64,000 nt of DNA, from positions 88,692,587 to 88,756,586 of the forward strand of contig CM043966.1 of the NCBI GenBank assembly GCA_014529385.2, given 5' to 3'. The notes beneath the pieces were generated by a model. It searched no databases, was not told where the DNA came from, and saw nothing but the letters and a program-made list of their open reading frames with translations. The position numbers and the translations under genes are program-made. The number at the start of each line of letters is the position of its first letter. Positions within the stretch are counted from its first letter, which is position 1. The stretch is from Adiantum capillus-veneris. Lineage: Eukaryota > Streptophyta > Polypodiopsida > Polypodiales > Pteridaceae. This document shows positions 10,751 through 23,314 of this stretch, piece after piece.

Positions 10751-11501
10751 CCCTATTGTGTGAAGTGCAAAGTGAAAGCGCTCCATCTCCTTCTCCAAGC
10801 TAGTAGAGAAGTTGAGAGCCTACACCAACACTCTTGGATATGGAATGCAAATCCAACCAAGATCCATTATATTATGTATGCTAGCAAGAAGAGTGATGAT
10901 AAGTGAGGAATTACTCCTTTCTCCTATGAATGTTTCCGTTTCCTCTTCCCTATGAATGTTTCTTCTTTCTCTTCTCCTAAGCTTACCATCTTCTCCATCT
11001 TCATTACTATGCTATTATGTATGCTAGCAAGAAGAGTGATGATAATTGAGGAACTATTTCTTTCTCCTATGAATGTTTCTTCTTCCTCTTCCCTACCCTC
11101 ATTCCCCGCTAGCTCTCTCCACCTTTGAAGGTGTTTGAGGCCTTGGGACTGAGGTTGGGGATGGTTAATACTTTTTGCAAAGTCTATGTTATGCTCATGA
11201 TGCATGAATCTTTTCATCTTCATTGCATCACCTAGATCACAAGGAACACAAAGATTGTAATATTGTATCAAGTCTCTCTTGATGGGAGAGTCTACAATAC
11301 AAAAGTCTATTGGAGGGGGGACTCGTTCCACATAAATCTGGTCCTCAACTATTGTGAAGTTCTCTAAAATCTCTCTCTTGCAAAAGTATTGTTCATGACA
11401 AGTTGAATAAGTAATGTGATTAAATTGCTACCACTAAATAAGTTCACCCTTTATGTTCTCAAAATAGTCTCACAAAATACTCTCTTTCATTCTCTTAACA
11501 C
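9872..11501 (+). mobile_element. Possible chromovirus LTR with polypurine tract at its left and PBS-like site at its right
   Basis: A purine run, AAGAGAGAGGTAA (about 9873-9886), is followed by TGTCATAAAATC, which looks like the PPT and 5' end of a 3' LTR for the chromovirus relic. At 11499-11520 the sequence TTAACA is followed within six bases by TTGGTACCAAAGCAGG, close to the TTGGTATCAGAGCAGG initiator-tRNA-Met PBS. If both ends are right, this is a 1.6 kb LTR followed by internal sequence. No second LTR copy was seen. The interval also holds a short (TC)n at about 10722-10749. Confidence 0.25.
10871..11090. repeat. Imperfect tandem duplication, period about 143 bp
   Basis: The segment beginning ATTATGTATGCTAGCAAGAAG at 10871 recurs at about 11014. 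Both are followed by a CT-rich CCTATGAATGTTTC block, which itself recurs. No coding function is apparent. Confidence 0.7.
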
Positions 11502-11519
11502 TAGTTTGGTACCAAAGCA

Positions 11520-14500
11520 GGACACTTTAAGTGTCCTTTTTTAACAAATTTAAATTAAATGCTACTTACATCAGACGGTTTATTTAAGAAAACCCTCTTG
11601 ATATGCTTAAATATGTTATCTAGAGGGTCTTTTAAAAATATAACCTTGCATTTTAGAATCTATCATGATCAAGAACTATACTCATCAAGTTGACCCTCGT
11701 AAGACTGCTATTGACGCTTTGAAGAAATCGCCTTTATAAGCTCAAGAAAAAATCAAGAGACCTTGTAGAAAATTTTAGGTGACTCTTCCAAAAATTTTCT
11801 ATAGATAATTGAAAGATTCATGTGCAAAAAAATTGACTTTTGAGTATATAAAATAACGGAAAGCTCCATGTGTTTGATATGGTCATTTCAAGCATATCGT
11901 TGTATACAAAGAAATATATGTTTCTGATGAAATTATGAGTTTTAGAAAGTGATAGATTGCTTTCCCTTTCCATTGAGCACTCAAGATGGCAAGTAGAAGG
12001 GCGTTCGTATGCAAGAATTATTGGATCATTTTATATATTCAAAATTGCATAAGAGAGAACTTTCATATTTTCATTCTTGAGACATAAGCATTCAAAACCT
12101 CAAATAATATCAAACTTTCCATGTAGATCAACTAAATGTATCAAAGTTCATGGTACATACAGAATTGGGGTGCCTAAAACCTTGGTTTCAATGTTATTAT
12201 GGAGAACTCAAGATTTTCAAGAGTTTTTGCACGATAAAAAATTCAAGATAGAGTTCAAGCAACGAGATTTAATTGAGTTAGGGAGCCTAAAAAATATGTA
12301 GTTTCTTGGTTTAAACATATAAAGTCATCTGTAGTTGTCAAATGCACTAGAATAGTACCAATTTCATGAAGGACCTTTGGAAGACCAAAATTATGCTCTT
12401 ATTCAGCACGTGCGCAAGTATGAAATTATGTCTATAACTTGCATGTGACTTGAAAACTTATTTTTGGAGTTCATTCCATTGTTTTGTTACACTAAGTTCT
12501 AACACTTGGCTTTTATAAACATAAAAAGGGCCATCTCTCCAAAAATATATAATAATTTTATGATTTTTTTGGCAAAACAGCGTGAAATTTTACTAGAATT
12601 TATGTCTTAGAACTTACCAAAATTCTGATCTCCATACAGATTGTATTTTGATATGGAGAAAAATCTAGTGTTTTCTTTCCCTCATAACTAATCTATGGTA
12701 GAAGCAAGGTGTACAAAACTTCTTTCTAGCTTGACAAATAAATTGCCAAAACTTGGTAGAAAAACAGGACACTTTACTATCTCAAGACACTTAAGTGCCC
12801 AATTACATAACTAGTGTTAATTCTGATATTTTGATAGGCCATTTCCATTACAAGCATTATAAGCTTACAAGGAATTCCCAAAAGCATGAGATCCAACAGC
12901 ATTTGCCACCAAAAGCTCACACAAAACTACCAGAGCCAGCCAGTGCAAATTTTGGAAACTTATATAGCTGGCATGTCAGCATTGTCAATGCAAAACACAA
13001 ACATCTGTACAACTACCACGTCAGCACTACCAGTGAAAATCATTGAATTTTGTAAAGCTTGCCACATTGTTAGCCAACACAATTTATGGAAAGATGCCCC
13101 ATAGTTCAAGCTTTTGATTTTTTAGTTGGTGAGCCAAAGAATCTTTTTGCAGTATTTCAAAATAGAAGCCACCACATGGCATTAGATTTTTTTTATTTAA
13201 AAAAATTTGTTGCCATGAAAAGCTCTAAAAAAAGATCCACCGTAAAAGGATACCAAGTGAATTAAAAAAAAAAAGCACTCTGCATTGCAGTTCATTATCC
13301 GTAGATCATCAAGCTGGAGGGTACTTTGGATGCTTGTCAACGGATGAGCACTCAGATATTTCATGCGATCAACCCATGGTAGAGGTCTATTCTAGTGCTA
13401 CTAAAACAAAAGATATCAGATTTCAATCAATTATCAGTTGGCCTAATCTAGAGTCAAATCACCGACACTCATTACCTCCGCAAGCCCGTTCAACACATTT
13501 TTCTACTGATGCTATCAAGTTGGTGGCGATGCAGATGGCAGATGCCAAAGAAATGGAATGAGTAAACGTCAAAGTGGACATGAGGGTAGAAAAGCTTAGC
13601 AGGATTGATCACACCAAATCTTATGATGGTTATCCCTAAGTAATTAGGCCAATGGCTTCAATGCTAGCCGCTTGCGCTTTTAGCAGAGTGTGTGAGGGGA
13701 TTAGTGGCAGACAGCTCAATGTCGAGGGAAAGGCATTGGAGAATATTGCCATGAGTGCCAGTCACGTTTTAATGAGCCGTTGGCTTCAGTTGCACTCCTT
13801 GTCCAGCTCTATTAATAGCCTATCTAAAAATTTGATGAAGCATGCATTTTGGAATGATCTGTAGACAAACAAAAACATCTCTCAATGTAGTATATGGTGT
13901 CCACAGGAGTTGGTTAATGTGTAGCTCCAAGGAGATGCAACAACATTACAACAAAAGTCAAGTAGTAAATTATACAATTGCCTACATTGCCAACCAGGAT
14001 CAAAAGAAGTGAAAGCTAATTCTTTTTTCCACATTGATGTTGGAGAAGCTGACGAACACGGACTACAAAGTAATGGAATTTCTTGAGATGGGCATACCAA
14101 TATTTCAGCACCTATTAGCCTCTAGGAGCAGTTCACTGTTGCCCATTCAATAACTGGGTGGGATAGCAAAAACACTATAGAAAATATGGCCAATATTGCA
14201 GCTTGTAAAGAGCTACTCTTCCTAATAACCATGATTTGGTGACAGATTCTATGAGCAAAGGTCCATGTATGCAACACCCTTTGGATCAAGTTCAATGACA
14301 GACATTAGTTTGGTATCGTAGCCAAAAACAATTCTCATTTTACCTTGGAGGAAAGCTACTCCAGGGCGGGTAGTGAAAATCTATTCACATCTTCTCAAAG
14401 GTCTTTTGTGCAATAGGCGATTGAGGTAGAAACTCCATATAGCAGCTATAGTATGCCAAACAGTTCAAGTGAAATTATCCTCAATAACGACTTAGCATCC

Positions 14501-15360
14501 CAAAATGTAAGGCATACTGCTATTAATGTATTGTTTGAGTGCGGAACCAATTTCAACGTCAAGAGGATTGTACAGAGTTTATCTAATGTTGAATGCATTT
14601 TGCAATGTCAAGATTCATAAATTATTTTAATTAGTTATACACTCAATATATCCTATATGCTAGGTGCCAAGCGTCCTCTTCTGCAAATACATTCCTCATG
14701 ATGTTGCATCTGTCTCGGTTTTCTTGTAGAGATGAGTAAGCTTTCTTTGCATCTCTTACCGGCGTAGCATATAAGATCCATTACATCGGCAAAAAATTGA
14801 GGAGGTTGTTTGGACAGAGAGGTTGGCTAAGGTGTTGTGGATTAGAGGGCCACTATGGCTTGAGAAGAAGAGTTGTCCACATAAGGTGGCGGTGGTGAAA
14901 TTGATTGGAATGAACATATGGAATCTGTTTGTATGCAAAAAAGGGTTAGATTTCTTGCAGGCTTCATGTTGCCACCTCAATTGTATCATTAATAAAACTA
15001 CTAGTACCTCTGTTGTAAGAATTGGCTTCTGTATATTTTGAAGGGATTGCACCTTGAGAGCCTTCAAGTTGCATGTTTTGACTAGAGATATTAGTTTTTA
15101 ATGGATGGTTATTGCACCACCTGCATGTGGAAAGTGGTTATTGGAGGCCCAAAATCAATGAATCTTTAGAGGTGTTTTTTGCTCTGCTCAATGCACGAGC
15201 TCACGAAAGTTTAGAAGCAGACACTCAATGCTGAAAACAAATCTATTGCTCTTGAAAGTGAGATTTTTGTCAAAGGCATCAATAGATTTTTTATAGTTTT
15301 TGTTGAGAAGCTTGAGGATACCATCTCTATGGCAAGAAGACATAATTGATGACTGAAGCA
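11520..15360. other. Long interval without recognisable genes
   Basis: Nearly 4 kb with only short ORFs (under about 105 codons), none carrying a motif I recognise. The phrase CAGGACACTTTA occurs near 11517 and again near 12766, so part of this could be decayed internal sequence of the element whose PBS-like site is at 11505. No LTR, terminal inverted repeat or RNA gene was identified. Confidence 0.4.
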
Positions 15361-15368
15361 ACTTACAA

Positions 15369-15389
15369 CACACACACACACACACACAT

Positions 15390-15416
<27 letters not shown>
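15369..15416. repeat. Compound (AC)n(AG)n microsatellite
   Basis: An AC run followed directly by an AG run. It produces spurious cysteine/valine and serine/leucine ORFs on the reverse strand. Confidence 0.9.
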
Positions 15417-15420
<4 letters not shown>

Positions 15421-15536
15421 AATACTCATAAGAGGATATAGAACATAAAGTTACATTTGCGTGTTCATAAGATAGCCCTTAAACCAGTGGAGAATCGAGA
15501 CCAACATGAGAAAAGTACACGCCCGAGTATAAAAAT

Positions 15537-15735
15537 AGGTATTGCTACAACCTATGTAATCCCACCATTATCGACTAAGGGTACGAGAGGGAAAGATAGA
15601 TGGTTGAGGAGCCTCTAGTCCATGCTCTCTTGAGGAGACTCTAGTCCAACATTGAGTCCAATAGTAGGCAGTGATACAACCTGTGTAATCTCACCATTAT
15701 CGGCTCAGGGAATGAGAGGGAAAGAGAGTCGGTTG
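15537..15735. repeat. Imperfect direct duplication around 15.6 kb
   Basis: The stretch beginning TAGGTATTGCTACAACCTAT (about 15536-15610) recurs as TAGGCAGTGATACAACCTGT (about 15664-15735). Both continue GTAATC(C/T)CACCATTATCG and end in a GAGAGGGAAAGA purine block. The intervening copy of GAGGAGNCTCTAGTCCA is also repeated. No protein function is evident. Confidence 0.7.
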
Positions 15736-16034
15736 AAGGAAAAACAAATTTCCTCAAAGAGTAGCAGGCAAGGATGAGTTAGCCACCATGCTTCAAGGCT
15801 TGGTTTTGAGACAAGGACATCCCTACTAGGGTAATTATATCCTTTAGAAATATTCTTTTTAGGGAAGCATTCACACCATTGCAGAGTAGCATCAATATAA
15901 GCGTGCTTAGGGGTGCATTCCTGCTCATGCATACAAACCAAAGAGCTATAAGCCAAAAATGGTTAGGCCCACAAGAAATCCACAAATCATGGGAGAAATA
16001 TGTGTGAATCTAGGCCTAGGCAAAGTAAAGTGAC

Positions 16035-16038
<4 letters not shown>

Positions 16039-16067
<29 letters not shown>
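16039..16067. repeat. (TG)n microsatellite
   Basis: Uninterrupted TG dinucleotides. Confidence 0.95.
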
Positions 16068-16070
<3 letters not shown>

Positions 16071-16549
16071 GTTTCTACATTTTTTGTTGAGCATTGTGTT
16101 TACTTGAGGACATTGTGGATCATGGATTGTGCTTTTTAAGGAGCATTATGGATCATGCATTGTGTTTTCTTGTACTATGAAATGAGGACTCCCACATGAA
16201 AGTGCACCTTAGCAATGGTTGATGCTCGTGGGGGTCACCTAATAATTTTGTGGCTATCATGTGAGTGCAGCAAAAGGGGTTACTAAATTTCAACACATTT
16301 TCACATACAAAGGGTAGCATAAAACAAAATTGGGAAAAAAATTCCGATTGAATAGGAAAAAGGTGTGTTTTATTCGTGAAATATTCATAGATAAGGAAAT
16401 TTAAAAATAGTTTTTGAATGCACACAATATACATAATTTATACATATTGACCCCCCATCAAGGGTTGATGGTGGTTAAGGTAGAATGATTTCATCCAATT
16501 GAAAGCCAGGAGCTCCAAGAGCTCCACAAAATTGGGCATAAAGGATATC

Positions 16550-16551
<2 letters not shown>

Positions 16552-16610
<59 letters not shown>
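16552..16610. repeat. (CT)n microsatellite
   Basis: Nearly 60 bp of uninterrupted CT dinucleotides. Confidence 0.95.
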
Positions 16611-16616
<6 letters not shown>

Positions 16617-16904
16617 TGTGCTTTTTAATGGTTTTTTATATTATGAATTTTGGTTTGTAGTAAGATCTTCTTGGAAGGTTCAATACCCCAAGAAAACTTG
16701 ATTTTGCTACACACAAGAGTAGTTGCATGAGGAGTACGGCTTAAATTTAAAGGGAAAGATCTATTTGTACCTTAGTGATGCCAACGCCTCAAATCAGTAT
16801 TGGTTGTCAGTGTTCATGAATAAAAGGAAGAAGGGCTCTAGAATCTTTGTGCATATGATGTGACGTGAGTTTGTAGATGAGTGCATGTTATTGTTTCACA
16901 AAGT

Positions 16905-16976
16905 CTACCAAAGCGTGGCAGTGAACAAAGAGATCACACACTACCAAAGCGTGGCAGTCAACAAAGAGATCACACA
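16905..16976. repeat. Two copies of a 36-bp tandem repeat
   Basis: CTACCAAAGCGTGGCAGT starts at 16905 and again at 16941. The two 36-bp units differ at one visible base (GTGAAC versus GTCAAC). Confidence 0.9.
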
Positions 16977-16979
16977 CAA

Positions 16980-19900
16980 GTTTTCAATTTTGTTTGTGTA
17001 TGAGTGATGCCCAATTGTTCAGTAGGATCCTATAGGTTGAAAGGTTGCATGGGCTACTTTTGGTGAACATGTATTGAACCATTGCAAGAAACTTCCGAGT
17101 GGAATTGACAAGAAAGTAAAGAATTGGCTAGAGAGAAATGAGGGGCTATCACTTCAGCCCCTTCATGTTGAGATGTTGGGGCAAGAGGCATCACAAGAGG
17201 CACAAGTGGGAAAAATGCTCTCTTTTCTAGCAACACCACTCTACTTAGTGCCTCTTTTATAAGCCAAGGAGTAAAAGCACATGTGGAGAAAATGATGGAA
17301 ACAAAAAGGGATGCATTAAAGGTTTTAAACACAACCTTGGATAATGTGAGAGTAGATCTACAACATAGGACCCAAATTATATGGAAGATATCAGGGACAT
17401 CTTAAACCACAATAGTGCTTCAAGGGCAATTGCAAGAGCTCTAGATATTGTGATTGAGCATGACGGTAGGTATCATTGATACTACTAATCTGTAGTTTTA
17501 CGTGATTGAGGAAATGTGGATGCCCTCACTAGCTCACTCGCATCTCTTTGGGATGATCTAAGAAGCTCAAACATAAGAGATGAGGTGGATCATCTCAAGG
17601 TATGTGTGGACCCATTTGCAGGTACGTTTATCAATAAACCTGAGAATAAGCATGAATTTGGGAGATAGGTATAGGAATTGCAAGATACATTCACTCATAG
17701 TACCTGTTATTCCATAAAATAGCACCTAGTTCATCTAACGTGTGGTAGCAGAGGAAGAGTGGTATGATCAACCACAAACTACCACGGCTGATCTGGTTTA
17801 TTAGGCACCTCCTCAAAAGTGGCACCTATGTACTGCCACCCATGATGAAACCAATGCCTAAAACAAGAAGTTTTGGTCAAAGTAGCTACAAGGGTGCACA
17901 TTAGTAGAACAATGTGGGTGAGTTTAAAAGGAGTATAAAATCTACCCAAGATTCTAACAGAAGGAGACATCAATGTTATAAGCATAGGAAAGAGAAATAG
18001 AGAAAGAAAATTGAGAAAAAGCTCAAAGGTTATTCGAAGAAAGAATGAAGTCAACTTCAACAATTTTCAAAGAACCGAAACTAAAATTAGGCAGTTGAGT
18101 ACTTGTGGATAGAATCTATGCAACTAGTAACAGAACCTTGGAAGCCTTCCGAGCGGGATTGAAGGTGGATCAAGTCATGGAAATAAAATGCAAGAATTAT
18201 CTAACCCATATATGGAAGCAAAATTTTTTTAAGCCTATTAGGATCTAGTGAGAATCACACAAACAATGCTTGAAGCACAAAAATGAAAAATTGAAACAAT
18301 TGAAAATCATGCAAAAGAAGAAACAAAATTGAGATCAATGGAGATGAAAGAAACTAAAGAATTAAGGTAGTATTTAGTTGGTAAAGAAGAATCTAAAATC
18401 ATAGTACCTGACAGTGAGGATGGGCTAGAGGGAATCCCTTCGAAAAGGGAGATTGGCTTGAACACCTAGTATGGCAAAAACTGATAAAAATTAACAATGG
18501 CAGCCTGACCTTGAAATAAGCTCCAATTGAGAATGTGTGGCTAGACCACCTACCTATTGATTTGAATAGACAATCTTTCTTTGGATATTAAGATCAGAGC
18601 AATTGAGCCTCTTTAAAGCCCCAACATTCAAAAATCTAGCCTCATACCTAGGAGAAAACATAGACAAATCTTTGGTGTATAAGACAACAAAATTGATTTT
18701 TGCAAATCAAACCTCAGAAGTGAGATACCTGGAATGAATAATGAATCCATTCAAGATTGGGACACTAAGGTCTTGAAACTCTCTCTTAAAGGGAGACAAT
18801 TAATAGTACCATTTTCCTATAGTAAAGAGGAATCAAAGGTTGAACTACGAGCTTCTAAGTCAGCAAAAACCTGTTGAAGCACCACACATATATCAAATGA
18901 ATATCCACATCTCAATGCTCACCAAAAAATTTACCCTCACCAAACATGTATGTAAGGAACCAAGAAATATCGGGTGCCAAAAGCTCAACTTCAATCAAAC
19001 CCTAAACAAATTTGGGTACTCAAGATTTATTCCCATTTCAACCAAGCTACATATAAGCCTTAAATTCCAACAGCTACTTTGAAGAGCAGGCAAAGAGTGC
19101 AATCATCTATGACCATATGGTTTTGGAAGCCAAAGAACTGACCAAAAGCAAGGACACCAAGAAAGTTGTCAAATAGGTGGATGCAAAAGCTTCAACCACA
19201 AAAAAATTAGTTAGTCAAATTAACAACCAATCTCTCAACCAATTGACCAACAAGATGAAGATGGTTGTTTGCAATTGAATATTGAGGAACAAGCTTAATT
19301 TCTACAAAATCTTCTATTCTACAGGAACAACATGAAAAAAATCTCAACATTGGAAGCCCTTGAGAAAAATCTCAGCATTCTTAATGTGAACCCAATTGTG
19401 TGAAAACTTTTATTAAAAGGGTAATGTTTGAAGAGTTAGTCACGTGTTTATATGTTAACATGTGATTTTTTGCAAATCAAGAGAGTGACCGAAAGCCCAA
19501 ATTAAGCCCACGATGCCTGATTTTGTAATTTTTTTGAAAATTAAGTAAACAGAGTCCAAATGAAGAAATTTTCATAAGGAAAGTATGATTCACAACTTAT
19601 TGGAACTAGCAAAAAGGTATGAGAGAAATTGAGTTACGGGGTTTAAATATGCATATACTAGGTAGGACAAAAATAGTTTCATAATCATTTGTCACCTTTG
19701 GAGAGAGCTTTTGGAGACCCTTTTCTATACGTGTTTACAAGCTTCCAATGGACTCTATGGTGCACACTCTTGTATGAGGAATTAGGGGTGAGTTCCTATT
19801 GATGAACTTGTTGTATCACGAGTTTGTCAAATGGGTAGTCCAGAGAAACCCTAGGTCAACATGGTCTCTTCTAGGTAGAAGGACTCAAAATTGACCAAAG

Positions 19901-20525
19901 CAATTGGTCCAATGCACCAAAAAGAACCAAAATTGAATGGGACCATATCATAGACATATAGAACACTCCCACAAGCTCATATTACCATTTGGCTAGGGTC
20001 AAGGGGGGTGTATAGATAATAATGTCAATTTTGGCAAAGTGTTAAAAATTAATTCTAACACCACGGAGTGCTTCTACATACAATACATAGGCAATGGACC
20101 TTGTTGGGGACTTGTGGAAACATAAAGTGATGCATATGGCATTAGAAAAAGTCTTGAAGGTGTGCAAAGAATCATTGTTTACATGTGGCCATAAATTGAG
20201 TCCAAAACATCCAAATTTGACAAGGCATATCTATACAACCTATTAGACAAGCCTATGCACTTCAAAGTGAGAAAAGCTACCACCATCAAGCTTCAAGTAC
20301 AAAACTGCCAAAATGAGAGAGCAAAGTGGGGGGATCCATCTCAAGTCATCAAATTCAAGTCCAATTGGGCTAAAGCTTATATAGTCTACCACAGGAAATT
20401 TTAAAGGTCTTTTTGAGGGCTTTCTAGAAAAGAGAGAAAAAAGAACTCGTCCAATGTTACATAAAAAATAGGCTGATATTAACAAAAATATGAAAAAGGT
20501 ATCACCCACGCATTCATTGATCCAA
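16980..20525. other. Long interval without recognisable genes
   Basis: About 3.5 kb of A-rich sequence with many stops in every frame. Some short runs look like decayed coding sequence (for example 18840-19082), but I cannot assign them to a family. No LTR ends or terminal inverted repeats were found by eye. Confidence 0.4.
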
Positions 20526-20529
20526 CCAT

Positions 20530-20966
20530 TCTTGAAAATAGTTTATTAAATGCGAGTGTCTTTTATATGACATAGGTGTCACTCATTCATATGTCTTTCA
20601 TCATCATTAAAATTAGAATAAATTAGAATAACTAGTGTCAGAACTTGAAGATTTTGACATTGTCACTGCATCCAAAATGCCCAAAAATTGAAAATCAAAT
20701 GTCTACTTGCCCTATTCTGACACTTGGGTAGGGAGAAAATGCCAAAAAAACCCCTAAAAAGAGTTTTTTGCCGAATGGCATGCGAGGGGCAAGCCATTTT
20801 TTGAGAAATGGGCTCTACGTGCCGTCATGCAAAATTTTACCTAACGGCACCCAAATGCCATTTCACAAAAAACGGATTTCCCCTCACGTGTCCTACAACA
20901 AAAAAATCTACAGATATGTTATATAGACATGTGTGTGTGTAATATCTATATCTATATCTATCTATC

Positions 20967-21008
<42 letters not shown>

Positions 21009-21419
21009 TGTGTGTGTGTATACATGGATTTTTGCCAAACGGTGCGCGAGGGGCAATATTTTTTTGGTGAAATGGCCTCTCTGCAGTGTAAAGAAAAGTT
21101 TTTCCTAATGGCATGCAAAGGCCATTTCACAAAAAAAATATTGGTCCTCAAGTGCCGTTCGGCAAAACCCCCGTTTTAGGGGTTTTTTGGTATTTTCTCC
21201 ATCTCTAGGTGTTAGAACAAGGAAAATAGACATGTAACTTTTAGGTTTTTGGGCATTCCGAATGTATTGGTGGTATCAAAAACTTCAAATTTTGACACTA
21301 TTTAATAATTTTGTATTTTTTAAAAAAAATTAATGATGATGATAGCCATATTGAATGAAAGTTGTCTACCGCATGAAAACGACACTCACATTATATGAAA
21401 AGGTGACCGTTTTCAAGAA
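20530..21419. mobile_element. Foldback (long inverted-repeat) element of about 890 bp
   Basis: The left arm (about 20530-20970) and right arm (about 20980-21419) are imperfect reverse complements over almost their whole length. Matching blocks from the outside in: TTCTTGAAAA with TTTTCAAGAA; GCGAGTGTC with GACACTCAC; CATCATCATTAA with TTAATGATGATGATAG; AATGCCCAAAAA with TTTTTGGGCATT; AAAACCCCTAAAA with TTTTAGGGGTTTT; GCCGAATGGCA with TGCCGTTCGGC. The axis falls in a (TA)n/(CA)n/(TG)n tract near 20975. No transposase ORF is present, so it is non-autonomous. The target-site duplication could not be fixed. Confidence 0.8.
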
Positions 21420-21734
21420 ACAACAAAAAATTAGGTACACTTTTCAAAGTATCTAGTTATCCTTATGGACGTACTTAGTAAATGAAAAGGAATTTAAAAA
21501 ACATTAACGAGAGAGAGAAATAGCTAGAATTCCTTAGAAGGCCCTCCAATTGATCTTCAAAATCTTCTAATGCTACTAAGCATGTGTGTAACTTGAAAAG
21601 TCAATTTTTGTAAATATTTTCAAGCCTAGATAACAATCACGCTTATTATCTGTATGCCCAAAATAGTCTCATTTTTCCTCTCATATCTTGCTTGTACATG
21701 TTGTATTGACCCCATATGCTAAGAAAAAGTACAA

Positions 21735-22504
21735 GTGGTGGCTTTGAGTGCAAGGGTAAGGAGTCTTCAACAAATGACTGTTGAGGCCTTAGAAAGAGAT
21801 GATGTCAAGAATTTTTGTACAGACGTTGTCAATTCCCACAACCTTGGGCTTTTTTATGGGAAAAAAGCGCTATGGATATTCTCATGGATATCTCTCAAAA
21901 CATTGGCAGAAAAAACTGTGGCAAGAGATATTCCGATACAACAAAGAGTCTCTTTGAGGCTAAAACATTGTGGGAAGGCACCAGATTGCATAACTTTTTC
22001 TGTCTAAATCTTGGAGATCCTCATATGTCCACCACCATGAGAGGTTCAAGGAAGGCTCATTGCTATAGAATAAGTTTGCAAGAGGATACTTTTCAACATG
22101 TAGAAGCTATCTTCAAGCATCACATGACTAGAAACAACATTCCTTTGGGAACTGTGCCTGCCATTGTTGGAGAAGATGAGACTGTGATAAAGAGAATGAT
22201 TAGATGGATAGCTAGAGATGATGAACTTCTTGGCTTTTGTGGAAGAAATCTAGAACATACATGCCAACAAGATTTTGTGGTCATTTTTGATGATGGCCAA
22301 GTTGGATACAACAAAATTGTAGACACCTTTCATGAGAATGAGATTGCTCATTCTGGTAGGGTATTGATTGCCAATCTTCTCCTTGAAGCTTGTACTTTTA
22401 GTGCAATTAACATGTAACAAGTTTGAATTTCTCTCTTTATTGAAGCACAGTGGGATGCAATATCTTCTTACTGGAATAAGCATGTGAAGGGCATGGTAGA
22501 CCCT
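21735..22504 (+). pseudogene. Decayed conserved ORF of unknown function, 5' part (left of the copia insertion)
   Basis: A protein-like stretch of about 230 codons; the clearest frame is 21815-22417. Blocks such as VPAIVGEDETVIKRMIRWIA, LLGFCGRNLEHTCQQDFVV and IAHSGRVLIANLLLEACTF look conserved rather than random. Stop codons at 22415 and 22424 interrupt it, but the same frame continues with WDAISSYWNKHVKGMVDP up to the copia LTR at 22505. I do not recognise an annotated domain. From memory it resembles uncharacterised multi-copy proteins in plant and invertebrate genomes, which could themselves be transposon-derived. It is decayed and interrupted, so presumably non-functional here. Confidence 0.55.
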
Positions 22505-23254
22505 TGTTAGGAAATATGACGTAGCTAAATAGATATTTGAGTAGATTACTTAATGGAGAGAGATAGATTTCACACACAAGAGATTGTAGAGTAGAGAGCG
22601 AGAGAGAGCACACACAATGTACGTGGTTCACCCAATGTGGGCTACGTCCATGGGAAATCAGCCACTCAATGGATTTAGTACTTCAAAAAAAAAAGTAGTT
22701 TACAAAGGGATTATACCCTTAATGGAGCTCCCGCCTTGCTTCACTCTCACCACCTCACACTCACCTTGTTGCATCAACTTCACACTATGAAATGTGTGTA
22801 GAAATGGCCTCCTTTTATAGGCCAAAAGGGTTGCCCTCTCTCATGAGAGGCAACCATGTGTAGCCGCCCTTGTGTAGATAAGTCCAAATCAAACCTTCAA
22901 TCCGTCCATGTGTGGCTGCCCTTGAGAAGACAAGTCCGCTTTTGATTTCAGCCACCAACCATTGACATCCGACCACCGACCATCGGCCAACCGATTGATC
23001 GTTTTTTGACCAATTTCTGGCTGCCATCTGGCCATAATATGCCGGTGAAAAACGAATATTCCGGCGAAGGGAAAAAAAAAGTCTCGGGGGCTTCCACCCC
23101 CGAGGCCCCAATTTTGATTTCCGGCTAGTGATTTTTATTTCCGGCGAGTGATTTTTCTTCACGCACGATGGCTTCTCCTCATAATGGGGGCCTTACAAAT
23201 GTGCGTTTTTACCACAGAAAATTACAAGGGGTAAATAAGGCTCCATACTTAACA
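22505..23254 (-). mobile_element. 3' LTR of the - strand Ty1/copia element (copia-1)
   Basis: Begins TGTTAGGAAATATGACG and ends CATACTTAACA on the + strand. It matches 26488-27218 over its length with scattered substitutions and some indels. It ends in TG...CA. The polypurine tract lies just inside at 23256-23266. The preceding bases (ACCCT, 22500-22504) pair with GCCCT after the other LTR as a likely 5-bp target duplication with one mismatch. Confidence 0.9.
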
Positions 23255-23255
23255 A

Positions 23256-23268
23256 TCTCCCTCTTGGA
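23256..23268 (-). other. Polypurine tract of copia-1
   Basis: Read on the - strand as CCAAGAGGGAGAT immediately before the LTR start TGTTAAGTATGG. This is the usual position and form of the plus-strand primer site in plant copia elements. Confidence 0.8.
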
Positions 23269-23314
23269 GACTGATCTCCAAAACAAACCTGTGACTGCTT
23301 TCCATCCTGGCTTC

